This document shows positions 20,371-32,005 of a stretch of 64,000 nucleotides of DNA, piece after piece. The DNA is taken from the NCBI GenBank assembly GCA_017591395.1, contig WEDG01000849.1, positions 22,790-86,789 of the forward strand. Direction: 5' to 3'. The notes under the pieces were generated by a model. It was not told the DNA's origin. It ran no database searches and saw only the letters and a program-made list of their open reading frames with translations. The translations under genes and the position numbers were made by a program. Every line of letters starts with the position of its first letter. The stretch's first letter is position 1. Origin of the DNA: Schistocephalus solidus. Taxonomy: Eukaryota; Platyhelminthes; Cestoda; Diphyllobothriidea; Diphyllobothriidae.

Positions 20371-20559
20371 ATGATTTTAACAAAAGAATTACATAAATGG
20401 CATGATAAATACATACATGCAGTATTTTATATTCGTTTTATCTCCATGAATTGAATCACGTCAAACACTATCAGTTATTTCACCAATTATTCCAAAAGCA
20501 ACGATTACTTCAGCAAACAGTACTAACATACTGAGGGTTTTAATAAATAATACATTTTA

Positions 20560-23500
20560 TATTTAAGGCCCAGAGGGTGCTTTCATTACAACTATGTACC
20601 GTGGTATAAATAAATGCAAAGTGGATAATTGCTGCTCTATTTCAACAACCGTAAGAAACAGCTGAAATTTGTAGTATGGTAGGTACATCCGATTCACAAC
20701 GATCTGAAATTTTTAAAAACAATAGTCGACAATCTTTGGAATATACGGTGAACTAGGAAAGAAGCGGTGAAAAAACTCCTATGGTAGAATCAGGACAGAG
20801 TTCAGTCTGCCCCAAATTTTTTAAAAGAAACTATAGGTGAAAAAAACTGCTTCATACAACGCAGTGAGAAGTAACGTGATGTTGCTGACAACGTAGGAGG
20901 GTTTGAAATGTTCTTTGTCGGGTGAGAGATAATTTAACAGCTGGAGCTACAGTTTATAACCATCAGGGAGGTGAGAGAGGCGGAACTCATCAAAGACAGC
21001 ATGGTCAAAACAAAGAGGGGACAGAAGAGGTCCCAAGAGCATCACCGGGATGCGACCTTGCTGACTGAATAGTCCACCGACAAGGTGGCAAAACAGCAGA
21101 ACCCGCTACGCTCATCAACAGATACCATCGTCAGGGTTATAATAGCGGAGGAATGCATTAAGTTTGTCAAGATTTGGCAATGATGGTTGGAAAGACGAAA
21201 AACGGTTGCGAAGATTGACTCTGCTGAGGATACTGTAAACATATTTAGACACTCATGTAATATCAGGCGAATCGCCTCTAATACCAGGAAGACCCTTTTC
21301 AAAATCCAAAAATTGCGACTTTGGGAAGGAAACGGACACTTAAGGCTTTTTAACTTCCGAAGTTAAATGTTAACGTACTTTGGTTTTGAAAACCGCTACT
21401 GCAGACAACGACCTAATTTCGAGTGGAAAATTATTAAATGTAAAAGCATATTTTGAGGCAAAAACTAGAACGAATAGTTGTGGAGCTAAGGGGTGGTGAA
21501 ATGATCATTAAGGAATTACGAGTGGCATAAGGTCGATCTACTGGAGTGACAGCGTTAATTCGTACGAGATTTGGGCTAGAGATAACGCGAAGCAGAAAGC
21601 AGGCTTTGAGTCTTTTAACCCACAGAAAATGTAATGTTCGGTAACTTACTTCTATCCAAATAAGAGATAATTGATCCAGGAAGAGAAAATAGTCTTCGAG
21701 TAAAAACCCTCTGAACTTGTTCGATCTTACTGCGGTCAGAGGCGTTCATCGGACCAAAGAGGAGAAAGCAGTATTCTATGATGATAAGAGCAAACATGCG
21801 GAACAGTCTTAACTTTATTTCCACAACGAAGAAATTATGTGATATAAAACCACCTATCTGTGCAGCCTTTGCAGAACTTTGATCTGCATGAGGTGATAAT
21901 GCTAGCTTATTGGTGTAACTTTGACCTAATTATCTTATGGCTGATCACTCTAAAAATGAACATTTTAGAAATAAAAGGGGTCCAGAAGGTTTGACTGGAC
22001 CACAAAACATGAAACTACTCTTGAATGGAGAAAATTCCATCTGCCAAATAGAGCTCCAACGTGAGAGCATAAGTAGATCAGTGTTGATTTTATCAACGTG
22101 ACTATTGGTCGTGTCTTTAGAAAATGAGTAAAGGCACTTGAGATCATCAGCGTTAACGAAATTTTGTGAATGTTTGAATACAGTGGAAATTTCCTTTATG
22201 TACAGAATCAAGAGAAGGGCACCTAGAACCGTGCCTTGAAAAACGCCACTCATGATCGGCTGAGGCGATGAATAGCTCCTACCTACTAAGACCTTCTGGC
22301 TGCGGTTAGACAAGTAGAAACCAATGAAGTCAACGAGAGAAGGGCGGATGCCGAGGAATTCCATTTTCACCAAAAGACGTCTGTGTGGTACCTTGTCAAA
22401 GGCTTTGCTCAGGTCAAAGTAGATCACAACTACTGACTGTTGCTCATTACGAAGGGAAGTGACGAGGTTAAGAAAACTAAGTGACACACTTCGCATGAGC
22501 TTCCTGGTAGAAAACCATATTGCGAGTCACTTGAGAGCTTATTTTATTGGCAAAAGTCGGGAATTTGATTAAAAATAATTTTTCAAGAAGTTTTGCTAGA
22601 GCCGGGGTTTTGTGAACTCCTCGATAATTATTTACGTCTGAAAGAGATCCCGACTTGAAGACAGGAAGAATAAAAGATGTTTTTCATGAATCAGGAAAGA
22701 ATCCATTTAAAAGATAAACTGAGAATATATAGCGTAGCAATTGGGGGAAGCTTGGCACTCGCTTGATAACTGAGTTTTAATACAGACAGTCCCCGTAGAG
22801 TGCAAGTTTTTTGGATAAATTTTGTGCTAACGCCTGCAATCTAAGGAGAAATAAATGATATTGATAACATTGAACGAGTATACCTGATACGATAGAACTG
22901 GTTCAGATTCTGTCGCAAGATGTTTTACAAAGAAAGCAGTTAACAGTTCAGTCTTGTCAGAGTTGTCAAGAACAACGTTTTTAGCTTCATTTGGTAATGG
23001 TGGAATTTTATAACTTCGTTTAGAGGAGGATCGACGGTGGAACAGGTGAGCAATGGATTTTGCAGAGTTAATCTCGCTGAGTGCGCAAGATTCCCTCACT
23101 CTCTGTCCCGCGCATACCTAATTATATAGAATAATTTGACAGTCTCTGCGATCCTTAGATGCACGGATAACAAACTAGTAGATTGATCTTTTAACTGTCT
23201 ACGCAATTTCTATAGTCTTCGCAACATACATTGGGGAACGGTGGATTCCGAAGTGCAGGGCTTGGTAATTTTTGTGGCAGAAATTCCAGGGTGTTATTTG
23301 AAAACACAGACAAAAAATCATAAAGATTTGCTGCATCGTTCATTGAGGTGAGATGCCGCCAGTCCAATGAGTCCAAAAAAGTGTTAATTAAACTTAAAGC
23401 TGCGAGGTCCAAAGCATGATAGGTACGAATGTCACTATCATTTTTCGAAGAGACAAGCAGAAGGCAACAGTGACTTAATGTATAGTCACGTTGGAAGAGG

Positions 23501-23700
23501 CACTGCTTAAAATCGACAAAAAAGGTGGCAAACTTTTGAGATCCAGTAAATTTCAGGAAAATTAAAACCTCCAGCGATTATTTTAATATGAAAATTGGAC
23601 TCCAAAACCAATTTCAAAATTTACGTAGAGAAAACATTTTGCTTAAACGCAAAAGAACTATACTGCAAACAGGCAAAGCTAAAAAATTAATTTAACAAAT
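20560..23700 (-). mobile_element. LINE-C copy (EEP, RT, 3' UTR), broken
   Basis: Minus strand. EEP C-terminal part at 23191-23600. A linker frame at 22827-23099 includes CALSEINSAKSIAHLFH. RT at 21945-22496 has VVIYFDLSKAFDKVPHRRLL and GVFQGTVLGALLLILYI, with NADD in place of YADD. The RT C-terminus is at 21615-21824 (FRMFALIIIEYCFLLFG). The 3' UTR with T-loop hairpin lies at 20600-20870, ending near 20560 at TAAATATAAAATGTATT. Stops and frameshifts are frequent. It encodes the endonuclease and RT that would copy LINE RNA at a nicked target, but is dead here. Confidence 0.8.
20761..20853 (-). other. LINE-C T-loop hairpin (ENE-like)
   Basis: On the + strand: GAAGCGGTG, A6, CTCCTATGG ... CTATAGGTG, A7, CTGCTTC. 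The outer stem is GAAGC/GCTTC. The inner stem distal part differs from A and B but still pairs (CTAT/ATAG). Confidence 0.65.
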
Positions 23701-23719
23701 AGGTTTTATAGTATTTTCG

Positions 23720-24290
23720 TTATTTATAGGGTCTCAGGGGCCGTTTTGATTTGTTAGTATATTCATTCTGAGAATAACTTGGTCGTGTGTGATCTTGAAT
23801 AGGAAAGGGAGACCATTTTGGAGTCTTCTGATCCTGACGGGTTGAAGACCATATCTATTTTATAGTTCCATGTATGAGCCTTGCATGTCATTACATTTGG
23901 ATAAGAATCTGGAAAAGCAACTTTGAATGGCTCCTAGTTTCTTTCGGCCATCTGAGGGCATTATGCCAAAGAAAATTGAGCATTAATCCAGGAGAGGTAA
24001 AAAATACCTTTTATAGAGTCGCGTCTTGAGTGTAGAAGAGGGGACGTTTTAATAAATGAATCCACATAGTCGAGCGGCTTTTAGTGATATTTGTTTAATG
24101 TCGGGGGATAAATCAAGAGTATTTGTTTAGCAAAGACCTAAATCTTTTGAAGATGGTGTCTCGGATCTTTCCTGATCATTGAAAATTGTGGGGGAATGTT
24201 TTTGTGGACCGAAAAATCAGGAGATGACATTTACTTGGCGAGAATGGCAGTTGCTATTTAATACTCCATTTGCTTGGTATTTTTAGATCA
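23720..24290 (-). mobile_element. LINE-G 3' RT fragment (reverse of 17801-18360)
   Basis: Minus-strand text DYCSIFFGIMPSDGRK, SKCNDMQGSYMELYN and GLPFLFKITHDQ mirrors the + fragment at 17801-18360. 5' truncated, no intact frame. Confidence 0.6.
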
Positions 24291-24324
24291 TTTTCAATCG
24301 TTTTAGGCATATTGGCTACTGTAT

Positions 24325-26535
24325 GCTTTAGAATTTAGAATTTATATTTGGTAAGCACCGGCAAGGTACTGTCTAAACAAACATTAGTAACGAAATAAAT
24401 TAATGACAATGTGTGCAGACAAAATGTACAAATACATAACTTGTCCTGCTATGTCAACAGTTAGCGATTTTTGAAATTAATGGTGAACTAGAAAAATAGA
24501 CAGTGAAAAACACCTACCTTAAAAAAATGGAGGCAGAGTTCGATCAGCTTTCATTTTTTTAAAAAGAAGGTAGGAGAAAAACCTGCTTAGGAAACAATGG
24601 TCAGGTGGTAGAGTAGGGTTATACTGTAGTAGCATTTCAGAATGAGATAATGAAACGTCGAGGTGATTCGTTCTTGATCACTTAGGCGTATGAAACAAAA
24701 TATCACGAAAATGCGTCAATGAACTTAAGTCCTCAGCATCTTAGGATCCAGAATGGAATTCTGATTATGGTAAGTATCGAAAGAAACGGTAGCATTTTAG
24801 ACTGTGGACCACCGAATGTGTACGTCGGAATAACGTCATCGTTTGGATGACTGGTGATATAAGGAGACATCGTAGTTCATGGGCGTCTCGAGGTAGCGTA
24901 AATATAGTTTCAAGAGGGTTACTCAAATTCCCGATGGTCCTTTCTCCGAGTCATGGGGAAAGCTACTGGGAAAAGATGAGGAAAATAAAAGGTTAATAGA
25001 ATCAGTGTTAAGATATATGTGCAGTCTTCGCTTGAATGCAGATAGACTAGTTAACGACATAATTTCAATTGGCAAGTTATTTCAAAGAAAACTATACCTA
25101 GAAGCAAAGAAGAGAGAGCGTTTACACGTGGAGGATGCAGGGGGAGGAATAATTAGTGCAGAATTTCTTAGGTTATAAGGAAGACTTATGGAAGTAATGA
25201 CAGAAAGCTTGGGGAGAGTTGAACTATTATTAAGACGAAAAAGGAGACAAAAGCCTGCTTCAAGTCTCCTGACCCAAATAAATTTTAGCATCATTAGCTG
25301 GCATCTTGTTGAGTAGGAAGTAGTTGAAAGAGTCGGAAATAGGAGTTTTTTTGTAAAATGTCTTTGGACATTTTCAATTTTTGAACGGCTAGATTCGTTC
25401 ATATAACCGAAGAAAGGACAGCAAAATTCAAGAATGGGAATTACAAACATACGATAAAGTCTTAATTTAATTTCAGGAAGGTAGAAATTATAAGAAATAA
25501 AGCCGCAAATCTGAGCAGCTTTGGCCGTAATTCTATCGGCATAAGGCGAAAGATCTAATTTATTGGTAAAGTTTAAGCCCAAGTCTTTGATGGATGAACA
25601 TTCAATCATAGAGCAGCCTTCAAAGATAAGAGGTTGCGGCAGCCTTACAGGCCCGAAACTCATGTATTGACACTTATTAGGTGAGAACTCCATTAGCCAT
25701 GTGGAGCTCCAGGCCGAAAGAGCGTCTAAGTCTGAATGAATTTGTTCTAGGCACCGTTCGGTCGTAGAGTTAGAGAAGGAATACACGCATTTGAGGTCAT
25801 CAGCATAAATAAAAGATTGAGAATGTTTAACTATCAATGAAATATCATTTATATACAGTAAGAACAACAAAAGGACCTAATACGGTACCTTGAAGGACAC
25901 CACTAACAATCGGGGTAGCACTTGAGCATGAGGACCCTACTAAAACCTTTTGCTTTCAATCATTTAGTTATGATCTAATAAAGTCAGTAAGGGGACTACG
26001 AAAGCCTATAGCTTCTAGTTTATCTAGAAGTCGTTTATGAGGCAATTTATCGAATGCCTTACTAAGATCAAAAAAGATAACTAGCACAGAGAGATGATCA
26101 TTACGAAGAGAGGTTAGTAGATTTAGAGAAGACATGTGGCAGGTTTCACAAGAGCGGTCCGGTAAGAATCCGTGTTGGGAAAAGTTGATAATTTGATTGC
26201 TTATGCAAAAATCCGTGATTTGTTTTGCAATACGTTTTTCGAAGATTTTGGCAAGAGAGAGCGTTTTATGAACGCCGCGATAGTTATAAATGTCCGAGTG
26301 AGAACCAGATTTAAAAACTGGTATTATTATAGAATTTTTCCAATAATCGGGGAAGAAACCATTTTTGAGAAATGCTGAGAATAACTTGCTTAGTAAAGGT
26401 GGAAAATCCCTTAACTGTTTAATAAATGAGTTGGGAATGTTATCGGTTCCAACCGAATGTGAATTTTTTAGGTGAGTTATTTCTTTTTGAATACGTGACG
26501 GCGAAAAATTAATGGTTGTTATATGCATTTGCAAG
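24325..26535 (-). mobile_element. LINE-B copy, 5'-truncated in RT
   Basis: RT N-terminal part at 25968-26534 (SVGTDNIPNSFIKQL, CISNQIINFSQHGFLPDRSC, VLVIFFDLSKAFDKLPHKRL). A frame change falls near 25960, then an unbroken 262-aa RT C-terminal frame runs at 25082-25870 with IYADDLKCVYSFSN and SSRSKIENVQRHFTKKL. A 3' UTR with T-loop hairpin follows, then a TTAGAATTTAGAATTT tail at 24329-24349. This is one of the better preserved RT segments in the window. Confidence 0.85.
24501..24586 (-). other. LINE-B T-loop hairpin (ENE-like)
   Basis: On the + strand: CAGTG, A5, CACCTACC ... GGTAGGAG, A5, CCTGC. One substitution in the inner stem. Confidence 0.6.
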
Positions 26536-26569
26536 TTTTAAGTCGTCCGCATATTAAAAGATTTAAGCT

Positions 26570-27778
26570 GAGATTGATATATCAATAAATACTTTAATTG
26601 TATATTTAAGGCCGAGAGAGCCCCATCATTACAAACTTAGTATCGTGGTATAAATAAATACAATGTGGATAATTGTTGCACTATGTGAGCAGCCATATTA
26701 ACAGCAGAAATGAGTAATATGGTAGGCATATCCGATTCAAAACGATTGGCCATTTTTAAAACAATAGTCAACAATCTTTGACATATACGGGGAACTAGAA
26801 AAGAAGCCGTAAAAAAAACTCCTACAGTTAAATCGGAGGCCGAGTTCGGCGAGCCGCCAATTTAAAAAAAAAACTAGGAAAAAACTGATTCACTAAAAAA
26901 TTAATAGCTACGGGATAGTATTGTGATGTTACTGACAACGTATGAGGGTTCGGAACGCTCCTTGTCGGGTGAGAGATAATATAGCAGTCAGAGCTACTGT
27001 TTATAACCACCAGTGGAGGTGAGAGTGGAGGAACTCATCGTAGAAAACAGGGTCAAAACGAAGAGGAGACAGCAGAGGTCATGAGATCATCATCGAGATG
27101 TGACCTTGCTGACTGTATAGTCCACCAACAAAGAGGCGAAACCACCAGAACCCGCCTCGATCATCAACTGAACCTGGAGACCATCGTCGGGGTTGCAAAA
27201 TTGGAGGAAAGTATCAAGCTTGTCAAGAGTTTTCGATGCTAGTTTAAAAGGAGGGGACGAGTAAGTGAATGCAAAGATTGACTCTGCAGAGGCTAATGGA
27301 AATATTTTAAGAAACCAATATGATATCAATGGAGCTGCCTCAAATACTAGGAGAACCTTATTCAAATTCCAAAATTTGCGAGTTTGGGAAGGAAACAGAC
27401 AATAAGGACCTTATATCTTCCGAAGTTAAACGTTTGCGTAATTTGATTCGAAAAATAGCTAATGTCGACGACAACCTAATTTCCAGTGGAAGATTATTCC
27501 ATATGAAAGAATATTTGGAGGCAAAAACCTGAGACGAGTAGTTGTGGAGCTTAGGGTTGGTGAAATTATCATGGAGGACTTTCTAGTGGCACAGGGTCGA
27601 TCTACCAGAGTGAGAGCGTTCATTCGTTGGAGATTTGGGCTAGAGTTAACGCGAAACAGGACGCAGAGCCCGGCTTCGAGTCTTCTTACCCAGAGAAATT
27701 TAATGATATAGGGCATAAGTCGTGAATGTGCATGTGAAATAGGACGAGAGCAATGATGGTCTCTGAAGTACTCCACTA
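26570..27778 (-). mobile_element. LINE-C copy, 3' half
   Basis: RT C-terminal frame at 27459-27776 (FLWVRRLEAGLCVLFRVNSS), then ORF2 end and 3' UTR at 27090-27365, hairpin at 26803-26891, and end near 26600 (GGCCTTAAATATACAATT). Parallel to 20560-21700. 5' truncated at 27778, where LINE-H RT begins. Confidence 0.75.
26803..26891 (-). other. LINE-C T-loop hairpin (ENE-like), decayed
   Basis: On the + strand: GAAGCCG, T, A8, CTCCTACAG ... CTAGG, A6, CTGATTC. The stems are partly lost. Confidence 0.45.
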
Positions 27779-28050
27779 CTAATATGAGATGTTTCTGAGA
27801 CCACGTTTCGACTTTTTACTGCCTGATTTCAGTTTTGAAGGTAAGATTTTAGAAATTCGAGAAGGGGAGACCTTATCCCATGACTTAGCACCTTTACCAT
27901 TAGTCTTTTATGGGGGATTTTATCGAACTCTTTTATAGGGCAAAGTATATCGCAGCCACCGTATTTCCGTCATCTCTGTTAATAGAAACGAATTCAAGGA
28001 AGGTGAGATGACAGGACTTACACGCCTATTTAGGTAAGAAAACGTGTTGA
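27779..28050 (-). mobile_element. LINE-H RT segment (left of LINE-B insertion)
   Basis: Minus-strand RT palm text with frame shifts: INRDDGNTVAAIYF, FDKIPHKRLM. It follows on from 28246-28740 once the intervening LINE-B end is removed. Confidence 0.55.
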
Positions 28051-28245
28051 TAGGACGGTTTAGAATTTAGAATTTAGAATTTATATTTGGTTAGCACCGG
28101 GAAGGTACTGTCTAAGCAAACATTAGTAACGAAATAAAGTTATGACAATGTGTGCAGATAAAATGTACAAATTCATAAATTGTCCTGCTATGTCAACAGT
28201 TAGCAATGTTTTAAAATTAATGGTGAACTAGAAAAATAGGCAGTG
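28051..28245 (-). mobile_element. LINE-B 3' end only (severely 5'-truncated)
   Basis: TTTAGAATTTAGAATTTAGA tail at 28060-28080, then 3'-UTR text identical in order to other B copies, up to GGCAGTG at 28240. It ends in the middle of the T-loop hairpin. Inserted in LINE-H. Confidence 0.75.
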
Positions 28246-31025
28246 AGGTGAGCATTTGTCAGCTGGTTTAGCATTTGGTTCGAAATTATTTTTTCTAGGA
28301 TTTTTGCTATTACCGCTGTTCGGTGAACACTAATTTATCTTTTTGTATCAGATCAGTTTCCGTTTTTAAAGATTGGTGAACTGTTTCAGTGTTTCCAGAT
28401 TGCTGGATACATACCATTCGACTGCAGTAAGGAAAAATAGACTAGACAGCAGTATTCGAGCATATTTAATATGCTTCAGTATGCAAAGTGGGATTTTATC
28501 CGTTCCATAAGAGGTGGAATTGGAAAGTGATCTGATAGCTCTTTTGACGGTTTCCTTGCTAAAACAGATCTCATTGAGGGTAAATGCGGTCATATCTGCT
28601 GGTTGGGGTGTTGGCTCCTTCTTGACTGAATAGTTGGCTGAGAAGTACTTATTGAATAAATTTGCTATTTGTTTGTCGCCTGTTATTACTTGTCCTGCGT
28701 TATCTATCATGCTTTGAACCTGGTTTTTGATTAGTATTCATTTGTTTCCAAACGATCTGGGCTGTTTTTCGGCGGACTCTGTTGCCCGGCGTTTCGCTGC
28801 TTCGTTCTTATTTGTTTCCATTTTTTCAAAAAGGGCATAAATTTCCCTATTTCTTCCGAGTGTGGATAAATAAGTAACTGAGGGATCATAAAGTTGTTGT
28901 TTTTTTTACTTTTTTAGCCTCTTGGAAAGGAAGTTAGGAAGTTGTGACTTCTTATACGGAGAGCTTTCATCTATTAAGGTATCTTGCATTATAAAAAGGG
29001 AACGGTATAAAAGGTAAACAGGTTTCACCGGGGATGTTGTTAGAAGGGATGAACTACAGTCCAATTACCTTACATAGTTGTTCATATAGTCTATGTCGAG
29101 TTTTTTCGATTTATATAAGTGTAACTAGAATCAGATGTTAGTTTAATTTTAAGAGGGAGCATTGTTATTATTGCCTTATGATCACTTTCAAAGGTTTGCT
29201 GTCGTAATGCGTATGTAGGGGCCAGATATCATTTGTGATAATAATGTCTTGTATGTTGTTTCCTCGGATCGGTTTATTGATAATTTGCGTTTATTTATTT
29301 AAGACAATTGATGATAGCAGTTCATCATGTCTGGTGGGAGCTGATAGTTCAACTCAATTTATTTATGAATGGTTTAGATCGCCTGCAATTATCTTAAATT
29401 CAAATTGAATATGTGATATGTAATCTATTAGATTGGTTAGCCCAGTGTCATCATTACTACATTCTGGAGGACTGTACAGACATCCAATAAGTATATTTTT
29501 GTGCGATAGGGATTTTACTGTGCCAAAGAATGCTTCGCCAGGGAAAGTTTCGTGTGAAACATCGAAACCATTTTGTTCAATGGTAGTTTTTATGTATATC
29601 ATACAGCCACCGCCTCATTTATTAATGCGGTCTTATCGATAGAAATTGTAGTTTGGGACAAATAGCGAAGCATTTTATGTTAATTTATTAACCCATGTTT
29701 CCGTTATACAAACTATATCGGGAGTATAGGCTTCAACTAATGTAATAAGTTGTTGTATTTTATGTAGTTTCGATCTCACATTTATAACGACGATACTTAG
29801 GATGTCGGATAGGGAAGGGACCAGATGTTGTGAAAAAGCTGATTTCTTAAAGGGTTTTCATTGTGCGATGGGCTAATGGTAGTTAATTGTGTAACTGTTC
29901 GAAGGTACGCTGATGTGCTTGGTGGAATATGAGTTAATGGGTGAGATTGTATGGGTTAAGTTCATGGGTTGAGTGTAGAGTTTCAGCACCATTTGGAGCA
30001 GGAGGAAAACTGGGCGGTAATTGTAACTACCTGGGTTTAGTGATGGGGAGGTTTGTCAGCCTAGGTAATTGGTTTTGCTATCATAAGGTGCTACGATGTT
30101 TGAAAGGTTAGCGGGCGTTGGTTTACTTCCACGCCATGCAGTTGGAGTTGGGTGAGTTGAGGTGTTATCAGAAGAGTTTATTCGTCTTATGAGATTTTTC
30201 AGAATTTAGAGTACTCTTCTTTCTTATTTTGACATATTTTGGCATTTTGGTTGTAATGATGTGCTTGGAGGCTAGTCGGGTTACCTTTTGCGCTTGAAGT
30301 GATTAACATTGATGTTATATAATTTGTATGATTTGCTCGGTCGACATTTTCTGTTACTGGTTGTTCATTATGGAGCGTCGTAGTAACACTTTTATTACTA
30401 TTAAATATTGCGACGTGACTGGATCCAGAATAGGCATCTTCAATCTGTTCCAGTGAGGTTGTAGCCTTTTGAGGTGCTCGTTTCGTTTGATTCTGATCTT
30501 CTCTCCTAATGGCTTTGGCAGTTATTCATTTGGTATGTTGAGTGTTAGAATGACAAATATATATAATTGCCAAAGGTTTGGTTAAGGAGGCACTATGTTT
30601 ATTATTTTGGCCATACTGGGTTATACGCTTTGCATTATAGTTGGCAGTGTTGGAAGTGCCTGTCTAAGGTTCCACTGAAGAGACAGTATGACGAATATCT
30701 TTTTTGAGCTATGTGGCTTTGGTCTGAAGTTCACGTCTTTGCATAGGTTTGAGGTCTGGACTTATGAATGCTTTTCGATTGAGCAGAATTTGGTTTACTT
30801 CAGGGATTTGAAGAATTAAATCGGCTTCGGTCAGTGAATAGAAGGCCACTCACACTGGCATATTTTTGCTTCTCGAGTTAAGATTCTTGGTGGAAGCTAT
30901 GCGGATATTAAGACCACATGAGTGTATGAGTTGTTGGATTAATGGTGTTGAGTTAACCATCTGGGGGATATTTCAGATAATGACGTTAAACCTGCGTTTG
31001 GACCTATCAGCGATCTCTAATGACT
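28246..31025 (-). mobile_element. LINE-H: ORF1, EEP and RT N-terminus
   Basis: Minus strand, 5' truncated in ORF1 at 31025. ORF1 at about 30190-31025 is homologous to 5002-5580 (word CTGGGGGATATTTC.GATAATGACGT). It then continues with a Lys/Gln/Asn-rich C-terminus (REDQNQTKRAPQK, AKICQNKKEEYSKF). The EEP region at 28950-29900 includes ILIGCLYSPPECSNDDTG and FKIIAGDLN at 29363-29602. RT fingers at 28366-28710 show LFNKYFSANYSVKKE, SYGTDKIPLCILKHIKYA. There are several frame changes. RT continues at 27779-28050. Confidence 0.75.
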
Positions 31026-31044
31026 TAATTTTCTTACGTCAATG

Positions 31045-31139
31045 ACCTTGGCTTAAGCTACACCAATAAATTAGATCTGTCGCCAAATGCCGATAGCATC
31101 ACGACCAAAGCTGCTTTGATTTGCGGCTTTATTGCTAAT
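31045..31139 (+). mobile_element. LINE-B, 5' piece split by LINE-D
   Basis: Plus-strand RT text LGLSYTNKLDLSPNADSIT and ALICGFIA, which resumes at 32006 after the LINE-D insertion. Confidence 0.75.
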
Positions 31140-32005
31140 TCAGTTTATTTCAGTTTATTTGGTGAGGATAATAGGCAATGCCTTTGAAAACCCTATTTAG
31201 CACGTGTAAATTTACCACTACTAACATAGTATTGGCAAACAGTGAGTAGCATTGTTTTTTACAATATATGTCTGGTTTTTTTAGAGGTCAGACTTGGGGG
31301 GATGAGAGTAGCATTGTTTTTTACAATATATGTCTGGTTTTTAGAGTTCAGACTTGGAGAGAGGAGAGGGGACGCATGTAATTATCCAAGCGTTTTTTGT
31401 ACATTTGAAGGAAAGTTGCCTCCACGACTGACTGGGGAAGGTTGTTCCACTGTTGTATGACACGGTGCGTGAAGAATTCAGAGCGGAGGTTTAGCTTGGA
31501 CATTTTCGTGCGCAGCTTCATTGTGTGCCCACGGAGATGAGGCGAGAGGTGCCACTGAAACATGTCTTCAAAGCGTAATCCTTTCTCAAGACCATTTATT
31601 ATCTTGTAAACTAGGATAAGATCCCCTCTTTGTTGCCTGTAATGCAGAGGGAATAAATTTAGGCATGCCAGTCTATCTATGTAAGTGTGGTTTTTTAGAC
31701 CTCTTACTAGCTTTTTTGCCCGACGCTGCACTTTCTCCAGACATGCTTTGTCCTTTGCTAGCCATGGCCGCCACGCCTGTATGCCATACTCTAAGTGTGG
31801 TCGAACAAATGTGCCGTACACTCTGCCAAAGAGATCTTCATCGAAGGCTAGAAACGCCCTTTTGATAGCGTGCAGCACTCCCGTGGCTTTATTTGCGGCT
31901 TTGACAGACTGTAATGAGGGATTCAGATTACTTTGTATCCAAATGCCTAGGTCTTTTTGCGTAGATGCTACGGGAATAAGGATGTTTTTCAGGTGATATG
32001 TCCTG
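31140..32005 (-). mobile_element. LINE-D, 5'-truncated, with perfect target duplication
   Basis: An 866-bp insertion flanked by TTGCTAAT at 31132-31139 and 32006-32013. The unbroken 176-aa frame at 31348-31878 is the C-terminal RT: FGRVYGTFVRPHLEYGIQAW, CLEKVQRRAKKLVRG, HLRGHTMKLR, RVIQQWNNLPQSVV. The 3' end is GGGTTTTCAAAGGCATTGCC followed by an AAATAAACTG repeat tail (31140-31160). It is probably the youngest insertion here: perfect duplication and undamaged frame. 5' truncation is typical of target-primed reverse transcription. Confidence 0.9.
31245..31366 (-). repeat. 61-bp tandem duplication in LINE-D 3' UTR
   Basis: GAGTAGCATTGTTTTTTACA recurs at 31245 and 31306 with the same continuation (ATATATGTCTGGTTTTT..AGAG.TCAGACTTGG). 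Confidence 0.85.

Larger units (their letters stand above)
18900..20530 (+). repeat. Dispersed AT-rich repeat (TTCAGCAACAAATATT family)
   Basis: Recurring units with the core TTCAGCAACAAATATTRAC near 18918, 19114, 19222, 19718, 19826 and 20512. They are usually preceded by TTGACCTT..GA.ACTAGA.AT and followed either by ..CAATTGCATAAA or by ATACCTCAAATAA...AATCTGA. Pairs are spaced about 105 bp. The foldback at 19408-19697 and a LINE-A 3' end lie between units. Confidence 0.6.
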
